NCBI GenBank assembly: GCA_946894095.1 | Contig: OX335660.1 | Span: forward strand, 13,273,001 to 13,337,000 | Direction of reading: 5' to 3' | Source: Incurvaria masculella | Taxonomy: Eukaryota > Arthropoda > Insecta > Lepidoptera > Incurvariidae | DNA: 64,000 nt | Shown: positions 42,530 through 54,416 of the stretch, in pieces | Position numbering within the stretch: position 1 is the first letter of the stretch | Layout: each line of letters begins with the position of its first letter | Made by a program: the position numbers and the translations under genes | Notes under the pieces: generated by a model | Told to the model about the DNA's origin: nothing | Database searches by the model: none | The model's input: the letters and a program-made list of their open reading frames with translations, nothing else

Positions 42530-45500
42530 TACATGTCATGTCATGACCAAATATGTTTTCGCTATATCTGGGGAAACATTTGTCGTAGACCCATCATGCG
42601 ACCACTCAAAATAAACGCTCCGACCTGATTTACCTTCCCTGTCATGTCAAAATTTGTTTTCGTTATATCATGGGAAACACTGGTCGTAGACCATCATGCG
42701 ACCACTCAAAATAAACGCCCCGACCTGATCTAACTTCCTGTCATGTCAAAATTTGTTTTCGTTATAGCTTGGGAAACACTGGTCGTAGACCATCATGCGA
42801 CCACTCAAAATAAACGCCCCGACCTGGTCTAACTGCCTGTCATGTCAAAATTTGTTTTCGACATATAATGGGAAACACTGGTCGTAGACCCATCATGCGA
42901 CCACTCAAAATAAACGCCCGGACCTGATCTACCTGTTTGTCATGTCAAAATTTGTTTTCGTTATAGCTTGGGAAACACTGGTAGTAGACCCATCATGCGA
43001 CCACTCAAAATAAACGCCCCGACCTGATCTACCTGTCTGTCATGTCAAAATTAGTTTTCGTTATATCTTGGGAAACACTTGTATTAGACCCATCACGCGA
43101 CCACTCAAAATAAACGCCCCGACCTGATCTACCTTCCTGTCATGTCAAAATTGGTTTTCGTTTTATCACGGGAAGCACTGGTCGTAGACCCATCATGCGA
43201 CCACTCAAAATAAACGCCCCGACCTGATTTAACTTCCTGTCATGTCAAAATTTGTTTTCGTTATATCATGGGAAACACTGGTCCTAGACCCATCATGCGA
43301 CCACTTACAGTAAACGCCCCGACCTGATTTGCGTTCCTGTCATGTCTAAATTTGTTTTCGTTATATCTTGGGAAACACTGGTCGTAGACCCATCATGCGA
43401 CCACTTAAAGTAAACGTCCCGACCTGATCTACCTGTCTTTCATTTCAAAATTTGTTTTCGTTATAGCTTGGGAAACACTGGTCGTAGACCATCATGCTAC
43501 CACTCAAAATAAACGCCCCGACTTGGTCTAACTTCCTGTCATGTCAAAATTTGTTTTCGACATATAATGGGAAACACTGGTAGTAGACCCATCATGCGAC
43601 CACTCAAAATAAACGCCCGGACCTGATCTACCTGTCTGTCATGTCAAAATTGTTTTTTGTTATATCATGGGAAACACTGGTCTTAGACCCATCATGCGAC
43701 CACTCAAAATAAACGCCCCGACCTGATCTACCTGTCTGTCATGTCAAAATTTGTTTTCGTTGTATCATGGGAAACACTGGTCGTAGACCCATCATGCGAC
43801 CACTCAAAATAAACGCCCCGACCTAATCTACCTGTCTGTCATGTCAAAATTGTTTTTTGTTATATCATGGGAAACACTGGTCTTAGACCCATCATGCGAC
43901 CACTCAAAATAAACGCCCCGACCTGATCTACCTGTCTGTCATGTCAAAATTGGTTTTCGTTATATCATGGGAAACACTGATCGTAGACCCATCAAGCGAC
44001 CACTCAATATAAACGCCCCGATCTGATCTAACTTCCTGTCATGTCAAAATTTTTTTTCGTTGTATAATGGGAAATACTGGTAGTAGACCCATCATGCGAC
44101 CACTCAAAATAAATGCCCCGACCTGATCTACCTGTCTGTCTTGTCAAAATTAGTTTCGTTATATCATGGGAAACACTGGTCGCAGACCCATCATGCGACC
44201 ACTCAAAATAAGCGCCCCGACCTGATCGAGCTTCCTGTCATGTCAAAATTAGTTTTCGTTATATCTTGGGAAACACTGGTCGTAGACCCATGATGCGACC
44301 ACTCAAAGTAAACGTCCCGACCTGATCTACCTGTCTGTCATGTCTAAATTAGTTTTCGTTATATCATGGGAAACACTGGTCGCAGACCCATCATGCGACC
44401 ACTCAAAATAAACGCCCCGACCTGATCTAACTTCCTGTCATGTCAAATTTTTTTTTCGTTATATCATGGGAAATACTGGTAGTAGACCCATCATGCGACC
44501 ACTCAAAATAAACGCCCCGACCTGATCTACCTGTCTGTCATGTCAAAATTAGTTTTCGTTATATCTTGGGAAACACTGGTCGTAGACCCATGATGCGACC
44601 ACTCAAAGTAAACGTCCCGACCTGATCTACCCGTCTGTCATGTCAAAATTTGTTTTCGTTATACCATGAAAAACACTGGTCGTAGACCCATCAAGCGACC
44701 ACTCAATATAAACGCCCCGATCTGATCTACCTGTCTGTCATGTCAAAATTTGTTTTCGTTATATCATGGGAAACACTGGTCGTAGACCCATCATGCGACC
44801 ACTCAAAATAAACGCCCCGACCTAATCTACCTGTCTGTCATGTCAAAATTGTTTTTTGTTATATCATGGGAAACACTGGTCTTAGACCCATCATGCGACC
44901 ACTCCAAATAAACGCCCCGACCAGATCTACCTGTTTGTCATGTCAAAATTTGTTTTCGTTATATCATGGGAAACACTGATCGTAAGCCCATCAAGCGACC
45001 ACTCAATATAAACGCCCCGATCTGATCTACCTGTCTGTCATGTCAAAATTTGTTTACGTTATATCATGGGAAACACTGGTCGTAGACCGATCATGCGACC
45101 ACTCAAAATAATCGCCCCGACCTAATCTACCTGTCTGTCATGTCAAAATTGTTTTTTGTTATATCATGGGAAACACTGGTCTTAGACCCATCATGCGACC
45201 ACTCCAAATAAACGCCCCGACCAGATCTACCTGTTTGTCATGTCAAAATTTGTTTTCGTTATATCATGGGAAACACTGATCGTAAGCCCATCAAGCGACC
45301 ACTCAATATAAACGCCCCGATCTGATCTACCTGTCTGTCATGTCAAAATTTGTTTTCGTTATATCATGGGAAACACTGGTCGTAGACCGATCATGCGACC
45401 ACTCAAAATAATCGCCCCGACCTAATCTACCTGTCTGTCATGTCAAAATTGTTTTTTGTTATATCATGAGAAACACTGGTCTTAGACCCATCATGCGACC

Positions 45501-45986
45501 ACTCAAAATAAACGCCCCGACCTGATCTACCTGTCTGTCATGTCAAAATTGGTTTTCGTTATATCATGGGAAACACTGATCGTAGACCCATCAAGCGACC
45601 ACTCAATATAAACGCCCCGATCTGATCTACCTGTCTGTCATGTCAAAATTTGTTTTCGTTATATCATGGGAAACACTGGTCGTAGACCCATCATGCGACC
45701 ACTCAAAATAAACGCCCCGACCTAATCTACCTGTTTGTCATGTCAAAATTGTTTTTTGTTATATCATGGGAAACACTGGTCTTAGACCCATCATGCGACC
45801 ACTCAAAATAAACGCCCCGACCTGATCTACCTGTCTGTCATGTCAAAATTGGTTTTCGTTATATCATGGGAAACACTGATCGTAGACCCATCAAGCGACC
45901 ACTCAATATAAACGCCCCGACCTGATCTACCTGTCTGTCATGTCAGAATTTGTTTTCGTTATATCATTGGAACACTGGTCGTAGAC
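42530..45986. repeat. 100-bp satellite array, ~34 units
   Basis: The unit contains tgtcatgtcaaaatttgttt, tcgttatatcatgggaaaca, ctggtcgtagacccatcatg, cgaccactcaaaataaacgc and cccgacctgatctacctgtc; period 100 bp. Units differ by scattered substitutions. From 44821 a three-unit (300-bp) pattern repeats: variants gttttttgttatatcatggg / ctgatcgtaagcccatcaag / ggtcgtagaccgatcatg recur at 44821, 45121 and 45421. The array has no open frame. Confidence 0.97.
44821..45986. repeat. 300-bp higher-order repeat within the satellite
   Basis: 44821-45120 and 45121-45420 differ at about one position by eye (tgtttacg versus tgttttcg). 45421-45720 and the partial fourth copy have a few more differences. Confidence 0.88.
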
Positions 45987-46369
45987 TAGTGATAGGCGAT
46001 TGCGAATAAAAACAATCGAATTATTCGATTGTTCCCGTTATTCGATTCATTCGAATACAAATCTACATTATTCGATTGTTGCACAGCGCTGCTCTGTGGC
46101 GCTACAGCGAAGCGGACGAGCGTCCAAATATTATAAGACACTTCGGCGCGGCGCGACCGCGCGACTGACGCGAGTGAACGAGATACATCGACGAGCGCGC
46201 ATAGGGTTCCGTTTTCGACATCAACAACGACGAACAACGACGACAACGTCGCCAACGTCGAACAAAAGATGTTCAAACGACAAAAGACGCGGCACTCGCT
46301 GCCGCGGCAAATAGCAGCTAAATAGAGGATACTGCGTTCCAGGCGACCACAGAAGAGCAAATTGAACTA
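45987..46369. other. Unassigned sequence after the satellite
   Basis: Begins with several attcgattgtt/aacaatcgaat inverted motifs (46003-46085). It then becomes GC-rich with a cgac/aacgacg low-complexity run (46215-46265). Overlapping frames on both strands are fortuitous. Confidence 0.45.
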
Positions 46370-46687
46370 AAAAAACGGGCCAAGTGCGAGTCGGACTCGC
46401 ACACGAAGGGTTCCGTACCATCAACACCAAAAATCACGTTTCTTTTGTATGGGCCCCCCTTTAACTTTTATATATTTTTTTAATTTACCTATTTGTTTTA
46501 TAGCGGCAAAATAAATATACACTCTGTGAAAATTTCAGCTGCCTACCTATTACGGTTCATGAGATAGAGCCCTGTGACAGACGGACGGACGGACGGACGG
46601 ACGGACGGACGGACGGACGGACGGACGGAGAGCAGAGGCTTAGTAATAGGGTTCCGTTTTCACCCTTTGGGTACGGAACCCAAAAAA
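46370..46687 (+). repeat. GTGCGAGTCGGACTCGCAC repeat with long (GGAC)n tract
   Basis: aacgggccaagtgcgagtcg ... ggttcatgagatagagccc, then about 12 GGAC repeats (46579-46628), then gggttccgttttcacccttt gggtacggaaccc. It has the longest tract of all copies in the window. Confidence 0.9.
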
Positions 46688-48044
46688 GTGTCGACACTAC
46701 TTGTCACATTCCTTGGAATAAGCGACATAGGTACCTGCTTAGTACAAAAAAGTAAATTTACTTCACTTGTGCCGCGGGAGGAATTTGGCCTTTGTTTCGG
46801 CTCTCACTACTAATGAAGAATGACGTAACGACCATCAGGTTTATTGAAAAATTATTCTTTTTTTTATCAGTTTACCTATCAATTTGGGAGACCAAAAATT
46901 AGATTTTTCTCCGTTTTCATCACTGCGCTACGGGGCGCTATGAACGGCGATATAATGTTGTAAGTCGCGTGGCGTAATTTTTTGCGCGCTCGTTGTATGG
47001 AAATTATTTCTCCATCGTCTCACGTTTATCCTTTTTAAAAGTGTTATTTTACTTTTTATTGTTTAGTTTTATTTTACGTTTATACTTTTTAAAATTGTTT
47101 CTCAGGTAAAAACTTTTACCAAAACCTATTATTATGTAATATTTTTTTATATGTGTAAATCAATTAAGTATAACCTACGCTATAATTATATACTATACAC
47201 CATTAACAATAAAAAGTAAAAAAACAGAAAAAAAAGTTTTGTAACCTACAGGATTCGAACCGACACCCCCATCGAACAATAACTGTAGATAAGACGTCTC
47301 ACGCGCTGCACCAACGAGCTACTGACGATCGATGTGAAAATAGTAAATCCTTTCATGAAGTAGAGATCTCACGAAATGGTGGCTGTTTTCTAGCAGCAAT
47401 GTGAATAATATGGCGGGTGATCTCGAGCCTTGTGATTGGTTGTATGATCATTGACGACTTGCCGCGGGATCGATACAACTTTCACGAAGTTCCCGCGACG
47501 GCGTATAGGTGTCGCTCTAACAATATCTCATTTCAGTTTTGTCCTAAGATTCACGGCGCCACTGCCGCTTCGGCGTCTAGCGGAGCAGTGGGGGGGAAAT
47601 CGGGAATTTGTCTAGCTTCATACGCAGCCTTAAGTTGGGTTGGTAGTTTTTGAAAATTTAAAATAACGGGTCTCATAATAAGCGCGCTAGATGGCATATC
47701 TCCTTCCGTTTTATTAAGATTCTGACGTTTTTACGTAACTTCGAAGTTCCGTAAACGCCAAATAAGGTGAGAACTCGGTCTGACCTATCGTGTCGTTTGA
47801 CCCACTCCGGCGAGTTCCACCGGACCGCAGCCGCGTAGTAGGTGAAGCTTCCAAGAGCAAGATCGCAAAGCCGCCGCTGCGGTGACATTTCATCCAATTA
47901 ATGTAATGTACCCGGTTTCTTTTGCTAGATACCTGCGTTGTTGCCCCGCACCACCCAGCAGTGCGGTCGGGGCCACAACAGTAACTCGACTCAGGCGATT
48001 TTTGAAATAAATACCTTCGCTCTATTGAGTGTCAGGGTTGTCAC
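46688..48044. other. Unassigned DNA with a tRNA-like scrap
   Basis: 47254-47336 (-) holds a tRNA-like stretch (tagctcgttggtgcagcgcg and ggttcgaatcctgtaggtta) with a poor fold. 47715-47790 has the right end of the TCACCTAAATT MITE family (ttccgtaaacgccaaat). No gene recognised. Confidence 0.4.
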
Positions 48045-48420
48045 TTAAGAACGGCCCTTAAGCTATGTTCCCCATACAAACGTAGTTTACTAATCATTTG
48101 AAAAATACTGTTCCCATTTGCTATTTATTTGGTATCTAATATTCTACAATAAATAGCTGTGTCTGCACGTTTTTGTTTTGCTGAAAAATCTAAAGCAAGT
48201 CTAATAACAGGCAAAATAAAATCTTCATACAAATTTTATTTTCTCTGTTGTGTGACACAGGATATTTTTTACGAATAAACAAACACGTGCAGACATCGAT
48301 ATTTGTTGCCTGATATTAATTAGCAAGTATCAAGTAGTTTGGAACAGTGGTTTTCAAATGATTAGTAAACTACGTTTGTATGGGGAGCGTAATTTTCTCA
48401 TGCTTACGGGCCCACCTTAA
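48045..48420. mobile_element. TTAA-flanked MITE, family GAACGGCCCGTAAGC (copy 2)
   Basis: TTAAGAACGGCCCTTAAGC at the left, GCTTACGGGCCCACCTTAA (one base differing) at the right. The same inner inverted repeat as 14075-14461. Confidence 0.87.
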
Positions 48421-48857
48421 ATAATGGTGGAGCACTGCTGGTTCTGTTTTTCTGCTGGTTCTGTGGTCTGTTCTTTTTATAAATAGAAAAAGAGCCCATA
48501 CAGGCGAAGTTATGTTCTGCGCAGTTGACTTGGGCCCGTAAGCGATGTTCGCAGAACCAAAAACGTGCGGACACAGATATTCGGTGCCAGGGGCTGAACC
48601 GGCGTAGAATGTGAACACATATGTGAGTGAATTCGATCACCGAACAATTTCGCCCTCGCCTGATGATTATTTTGCAATTTCGTGCAATTCATGCAATTCA
48701 ATTCATTATAAATTGCGTTTTAAAGATCCAGCTTTTTTTTTAAATGATGACGTTTTGAGTAAAAGTAATTAGTTGGTGCACAACTACATATGTCAGTGGA
48801 CTTAGAATGTTATTTAAAAAAAAACCGTGAATAGAACAGTTCAGTAAGGTCGGTCCA

Positions 48858-49505
48858 AGTTCTCACATAAATTAGCGTTTACGGAACTTTATAAGTTACG
48901 TAAAAACTTCAAACCCATACAAACTTTTTCTGCTGACTCTGTGGTTTTACTTCTTTAAGAACGGCCCGTAAGCTATGCTCTCCATACAAACGTAGTTTAC
49001 TAATCATTTGGAAACCGCTATTCCAATTAAATTGATATTTAATATCTAATATCAGGCAACAAATATCTGTGTCTGCACGCTTTTGTTTTTGGGAAAAATC
49101 CAAACCGAATTAAATGAATGCAAAATTAAATCTTCATACGAATTTTGTTTTCTCTATGGTTTGACCGAGAATACATTTACAGAAAAAACAAAGACATGCA
49201 GACACAGATATTTCTAGCCTAATATTAGACACCAAAAATCAAGTAAGTTGGAACAGTGGTTTTCAAATTATTAGTAAACTACGTTTGTATGGGTGGCGAA
49301 ATTTTCTGATGCTTACGGGCCGACCTTAAGCTGTCAAAATCCAACTCGAACTTGTATGAAAACGCGGAGTAGGCTATTCTGTGGTTTTACGTCTTCAAAC
49401 TGTCAAACCCAACTCGAACTACCGATTTGTGTGAAAACGCGGAGTCAGACATCGGCGTAAACGGCAACGTCAATGTAGTTACGGCGACGATGAGTTAAAT
49501 GTCCC
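48858..49505. mobile_element. TCACCTAAATT-family MITE interrupted by a TTAA MITE
   Basis: gttctcacataaattagcgt opens the element. At 48955 it is interrupted inside ttacttcttTAA by a complete GAACGGCCCGTAAGC MITE and continues at 49330 with gctgtcaaaatccaactcg. The uninterrupted order (acttcttcaagctgtcaaa) is seen at 23010-23035. Confidence 0.8.
48955..49329. mobile_element. TTAA-flanked MITE, family GAACGGCCCGTAAGC (copy 3)
   Basis: TTAAGAACGGCCCGTAAGC to GCTTACGGGCCGACCTTAA; TTAA on both sides. Closely similar to 14075-14461. Confidence 0.9.
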
Positions 49506-49603
49506 ACCTAAAGCTGCGTAAACATCACTTTACGTGATAATTTCGACTTGAGGCTCAGATTAAAATGCGTGTAACCGACCGACACCACAGCCAGACCACG
49601 ACC

Positions 49604-49900
49604 CTTTTTAGGGTTCCGTACCCAAAGGGTGCCAACGGAACCCTGTTACTAAGCCTCCGCTGTCCGTCCGTCCATCCGTCTGTCACAGGGCTGCATCTCA
49701 TGAACCGTAATAGGTAGGCAGCTGAACATTTCACCAATTGTGTATTTATTTTGCCGCTATAACAACAAATAGGTAAAATCAAATAAACTATACAAATTTA
49801 AGGGGGGGGGCATACAACAAACGTGATATTTTTGTGATAATTCTCCACGTTGGTACGAAACCCTTCATGTTCGAGTCCGACTCGCACTTGGCCAGTTTTT
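49604..49900 (-). repeat. GTGCGAGTCGGACTCGCAC repeat family copy
   Basis: agggttccgtacccaaaggg, gtccgtccgtccatccgtct, gctgcatctcatgaaccgta ... cgagtccgactcgcacttgg, ccagttttt. Confidence 0.88.
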
Positions 49901-50389
49901 GCGCTTTTCGCGACGGGACCCCAATTATACTAAAGTATATGATATGATAACAACAGATAGTGTAATTTAACGCATGAATTGTATTATATGGTGTACTCCT
50001 TTGACGATTCCATGTTCCCAGCGTTAAAAGTTATAATGCAAGCACCGATATGGGCTGGTTGCTATGGCCAGTATAAACTAAGAACCACGTTTTGCAAACA
50101 TTTGGTCTAACGAGTCGACGGCGATTACGAATAAATAAATGGTTGAATAAATGGTTTTTATAGTACGGCAGATCTTTTATTGGCTAATTGTGACGTCATA
50201 AGCTCCAGTTTCGTTCTAAAATTAAAGTGTTTCTAAGCTAATATGATTCTCAAGGCTAAAACACTGAGCAGTTAAAATTTACAGGTTCAAACGGAATATG
50301 TTTATTCTAGCAATCTGCTAAAAGTAGGTAGGTATCACAGAACATGTTCCGTGGTAGGTATGATACTCACCGTAAGAATATATTAGGTA

Positions 50390-50670
50390 CTAGCTGAGGT
50401 ACCCAGCTCCGCTCGGGTCAATGTCGTATTGGAATGATGTCGGGCTGAATTATTTGATGAATATCATATGGAGCTCATACTTACTTACCATTTTACCATA
50501 CCATATTACCATACATACTTTCATTACAATTTCACACCCTTCCAGTTTAATTTTCGCCACAAAAGTAGCTTATCTCTATAAAGAAATTCATCAAAATTGG
50601 TTCAGCGGTTTAGGCGTGCAAACGCAACAGACAGACAGAGTTACTTTCGCTTTTATAATATTATCATAGA
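50390..50670 (-). mobile_element. Non-autonomous Helitron, short copy
   Basis: Reads 5'-to-3' on the minus strand: TCTATGATAATATTATAAAAGC at 50670 down to ...CAGCTAG ending at 50390. It is bounded by A and T as expected for A^T insertion. Hairpin ACCCG-agcggagc-TGGGT before the 3' end. The same family as 9986-11116. Confidence 0.85.
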
Positions 50671-50703
50671 TCGTATAGATGCAACAGAAATGTACATAAG
50701 TGG

Positions 50704-51254
50704 TTAAGGTGGCCCAACCCGGCGGGCCTAACTCATTCGCGGGCACGGTACAAAACCGTGCTGTTGCGCTCTGTGCACCTTCTCTGTTTCAAATAAAAAG
50801 ACAGGCTCCGTGATGAGTAAGATGTAACATGTCCACAAAAAAGACGATGTGCATAGTGTATGATTTGGTAAGATTTATGAAAAAAATTATTACAAAACGA
50901 CTCATAACTAAAAGTAAACCAAGACCGCTGTAGTCAAAAATGTAACAAAAACCAAATAGATTAAAAATCTTGATTAAATAAGCTATATCTGATGACCAAT
51001 CTTTTTAAGATGTTCTTACTTTATCATTGCGTAATCCACCTCCAAACTTATTGTATAAAACGCGCGAAAAATTCGAACTTTCGGACCTTATAACTTAGAA
51101 TCCAAACACAATTTTACAATGCCAACGGTCATCAGACATCTAGTTCGATCAAATAAAGCTATTTTGAGCAAAATTTGGGATCTCTGACAAGAAATATGGG
51201 CGTGATCTTCTTTCCCCGTTTGTATGTGGAGTTGAACGGGATGGCCCACCTTAA
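50704..51254. mobile_element. TTAA-flanked MITE, family GGTGGCCCA, full copy
   Basis: TTAAGGTGGCCCAACCCG at the left and CGGGATGGCCCACCTTAA at the right. 551 bp, internally as in 59265-59802 and 1-312. No transposase. Confidence 0.87.
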
Positions 51255-54046
51255 GTAATTAAAGCGTGTAGAAATGTATGTTACTAGGCATGCATATCTT
51301 GCTTACAGCGCTTTTTCGAAAAAACTACGTTTCAGGTTAGGTAAGTAGCCGTAAAATGAACCCTTTGGAAGGTTAGATAGTAAGAAAGAGGTGGTCAGAT
51401 ACGCACCCAGAACTCCAGTTGCAGGTCAAATGGAATTCAACGTGTAGGAAACGTCGCGACATTGAAGCTATTGGCGTCGTCATGGAGTGTGGGAGCGAAA
51501 AGATAGCCCTCTAACGATGTGGCGGTATAAATGTGTCGCAGCAGTTTGGATTATTTAGCTGAATTATAAAGCGACTAACGATCCCCCCTACCTGACGTCA
51601 AATTTTGTATTTAAATGACAGTACAGAACAGTTCCGTCGTACAGAAATATTTCGGGAAAGCCATGCTGGCGACGAGTTTTCAACATGATTGTTCCCGCCG
51701 CACGGAGTCATCAACAGATGGCATCATTAGTGCGTCCGCATCGCATCACCGTTAGGCGTCTTTTCGCAAGTATGCCTCTGGTTAAATTCCACTGCATTGT
51801 GATGGTGCAGAACGTTCACGGCCCGAGGAGGTCCAGCAAAAAGGCCTTGCAGTCAATTCTTCTTTGAAAGGGTCGAAAAGAACCGTGCGTAGGTTCATTT
51901 TTTGTGCCTCTTTAAAGAGCATACTTTTTAATTCAAGGTGTTTTGTTTCTAGCTACTACACTCCATAGATACACCTTACCCACGTAACATTATGTGCAAG
52001 AACATCCGTACGGAACGGTTAAACATTTTATAAGCTGTACATAAATAATCAAAACGAATATTCAATAAAGGACTGCCGAGCTCTCGCTACATTCTTTTTT
52101 TTAATGTTTAACGTCCGTACAACATCATGCAAGTAAACGTCAGGCGTAACATAACCGTTTTGCCGCGTCCTTTTTCAATGCGGCTGAACTGACATAGCGG
52201 CTTCGACACATGCACGGTGTGCGCTCGCGACGGCGGCGGCACTAGCAGGCGCTAGGCGGCTTCCGCATAGCGCCGCGTGCTCCGCCGCCGCTCCAGATAC
52301 AGCTGCCCACGGCCGAGGAGGCTGCGAGGAGGTGCCTTATGGACAGAAAACGTCTCATGTTTGTAAAATATGTTACGGCTTTTCACGCGGCGGGAGAAGA
52401 CATTCTCCGACGTTTAGAGCTGATCGTTCAGCCCATTGTCAAGGAGGCATCCGCCACGTTCGTACGCAACAGACAGTCGTCATCGCGGTAATCTCAAAAG
52501 GAAAACGTCTCCTTTGTTGGTGCTACTCTCTTGCTTCAAAGTGGGCCTCACTTTTTGTGTTTTATAGACTTCTTCTACCTTTGACAAGTTTGACCTTCAA
52601 GCGGGTAGCGTCATCTATCGTAGTGCATGCTGACTACCATCTATGCACCTCTTTGTGGCATTCGTTGGCATGTTGAAACTAGCATCTCTATGTAAAGAGC
52701 GCTACAGTAGCTACACATCTTTAGCTTCATGTCGCCCACAAAACGTCGAACTCGCTCGCGTTGGCCGCGCACTGTTGCTCCAATAACGGACAGGACGGCG
52801 GCGGCGGTGGCCCACGAGCCTTTTACTCCTATAACTAGACGTATTTAGATAGTTCCCCGGTTACCTGCGCAGATCCAGTTTGAAATCATGCGTTGCGATC
52901 GTGGCGCGGCGCGGTGGAAGCTGTGTTTAAGAGCTCGGTACACAAAGAAACCAGTTCGACCTAATTCGTGCCAATTGCGCTTTAGACGCTTAATCACCGA
53001 TCTTAGCATTAATATAAAAATACATTTACCCAAAGCTACAAAAATAAATGTAATTACTATTACTCACAATGTGGCCGCCTGTACAGTAAGATAAGACTAT
53101 CACGGCTCGAGAGACATTGAGTAAAGGAGTTAATACGATTCAATACAACGATCTTGAAAAAATCTATTTCAGAATTTAATTCGGGCCATCGTAGTGAGAC
53201 TTTTATATTACACACTACGCGAAGTTTGTACGTTCCAAGAACAGATCTGACTTACTCAGATCCAGATCAGATCGTTTTACTAGTTAATGACAGAAATAAT
53301 AGTATTAAAACCAAAGCATTTTTTTTGTTGCCATTGGAGTAGCGCATTGCTTCAAGGACCCTGCTTGCAGTGACGCTCGGTTCGAGTCACCTCTTTCCCT
53401 AAAATATGGTTGAGAAAGGAGATGGCTGCATAAAATATGACAAATCCGGGTGCAGTTTACTGCCATTACGATGATTAATAAAGAATAAACATATCCAATG
53501 ATATCAGAAAGTGGACCGCCCGAGAAAAACCCAAACCGAATGTACGATTTGAGCAAACATCCCAATACGGAAGTGGCTCTCCAAATACCCATATCGCAAG
53601 GAGTGCACACGGTAGCGCAATGATTAACACCTTTTTTGGCAGCAAATAACCGACAGTAACCCTCGGTCGAATCACGGTTGTTGACGAGACCGTCAAGCGT
53701 GTGTTCCGCGAAAAACCCACGCGATTCCCGCGCCAGGTGCATCGAGCTCTTTACGACACGCGTCGGTGTAACAAATCTAGCAGCACACCAAGGCATGAGC
53801 GATGATCCCACGTGTCGAGATGATTCCGACGGCGTGTAACTGATGTCACCCGATGCGCGATGCGTGACCGAGCGGATCAGTATTCTCGGGAGCGCCTCTT
53901 AATCACGACCGGGATGAATGACCAAAATAACAACAGCCGGTCGCGGTCATCGCGGAGCAGTGCCAAGCCGTTCATTCGATCTGACAGGCATAGAAATGAG
54001 ACAGGGAAGGAATAAATTAAAGTCAAACCTCTTCCCATCCTTACAA
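51255..54046. other. Unassigned DNA with GC-rich block at 52200-52335
   Basis: The minus strand of 52200-52330 stays open for about 50 Ala-rich codons after a cctcgcag that could be an acceptor, but no family is recognised. The frames at 52332-52676 and 53305-53811 have no domain. 53320-53395 has a tRNA-like B box (ctcggttcgagtcacc). Confidence 0.35.
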
Positions 54047-54285
54047 TCTTAGAAAGAAAACATTCTTCAAGAAGAACTAAAGGTTTCTAAAATGGACCAA
54101 ACTAAACCTTAGAAATAAAAAACATTCTTCAAAACGAACTTAAGGTTTCTGAGATGGACCAAACTAAACCTTAGAAATAAAATACATTCTTCAAAAAGAA
54201 CTAAAGGTTTCTGAGATGGACCAAACCAAACCATAGAAATAAAAAACATTCTTCAAGAAGAACCAAAGGTTTCTGAAATTAAAAA
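54047..54285. repeat. 61-bp tandem repeat, four units
   Basis: The unit holds cttagaaataaaaaacattc, ttcaagaagaactaaaggtt and tctgagatggaccaaactaa. Starts near 54048, 54109, 54170 and 54231. Confidence 0.9.
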
Positions 54286-54416
54286 ACAATTACCAGATAT
54301 TGAAATTAAAATATAAGAGAATTTAAGGTAGAAATGACATATAAACGGAAAAAGCGAAGAAGTAGATGAAGAAAGCCAGGATTTTCATTTCAGCGCATGT
54401 AGAAACTAATTCAACA

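Noticed and set aside
42530..45986. Possible CRISPR-like array (regular ~100-bp spacing)
   Set aside because: There are no unique spacers: the whole 100-bp unit is repeated, and the host is eukaryotic. It is a satellite.
47254..47336. Functional tRNA-Ser/Leu on the minus strand
   Set aside because: The A- and B-box-like motifs are present, but the stems do not pair well and the variable region is irregular.
53305..53811. 168-codon minus-strand open frame
   Set aside because: No recognisable domain, mixed composition, and tRNA-like repeat pieces within it. Probably chance.
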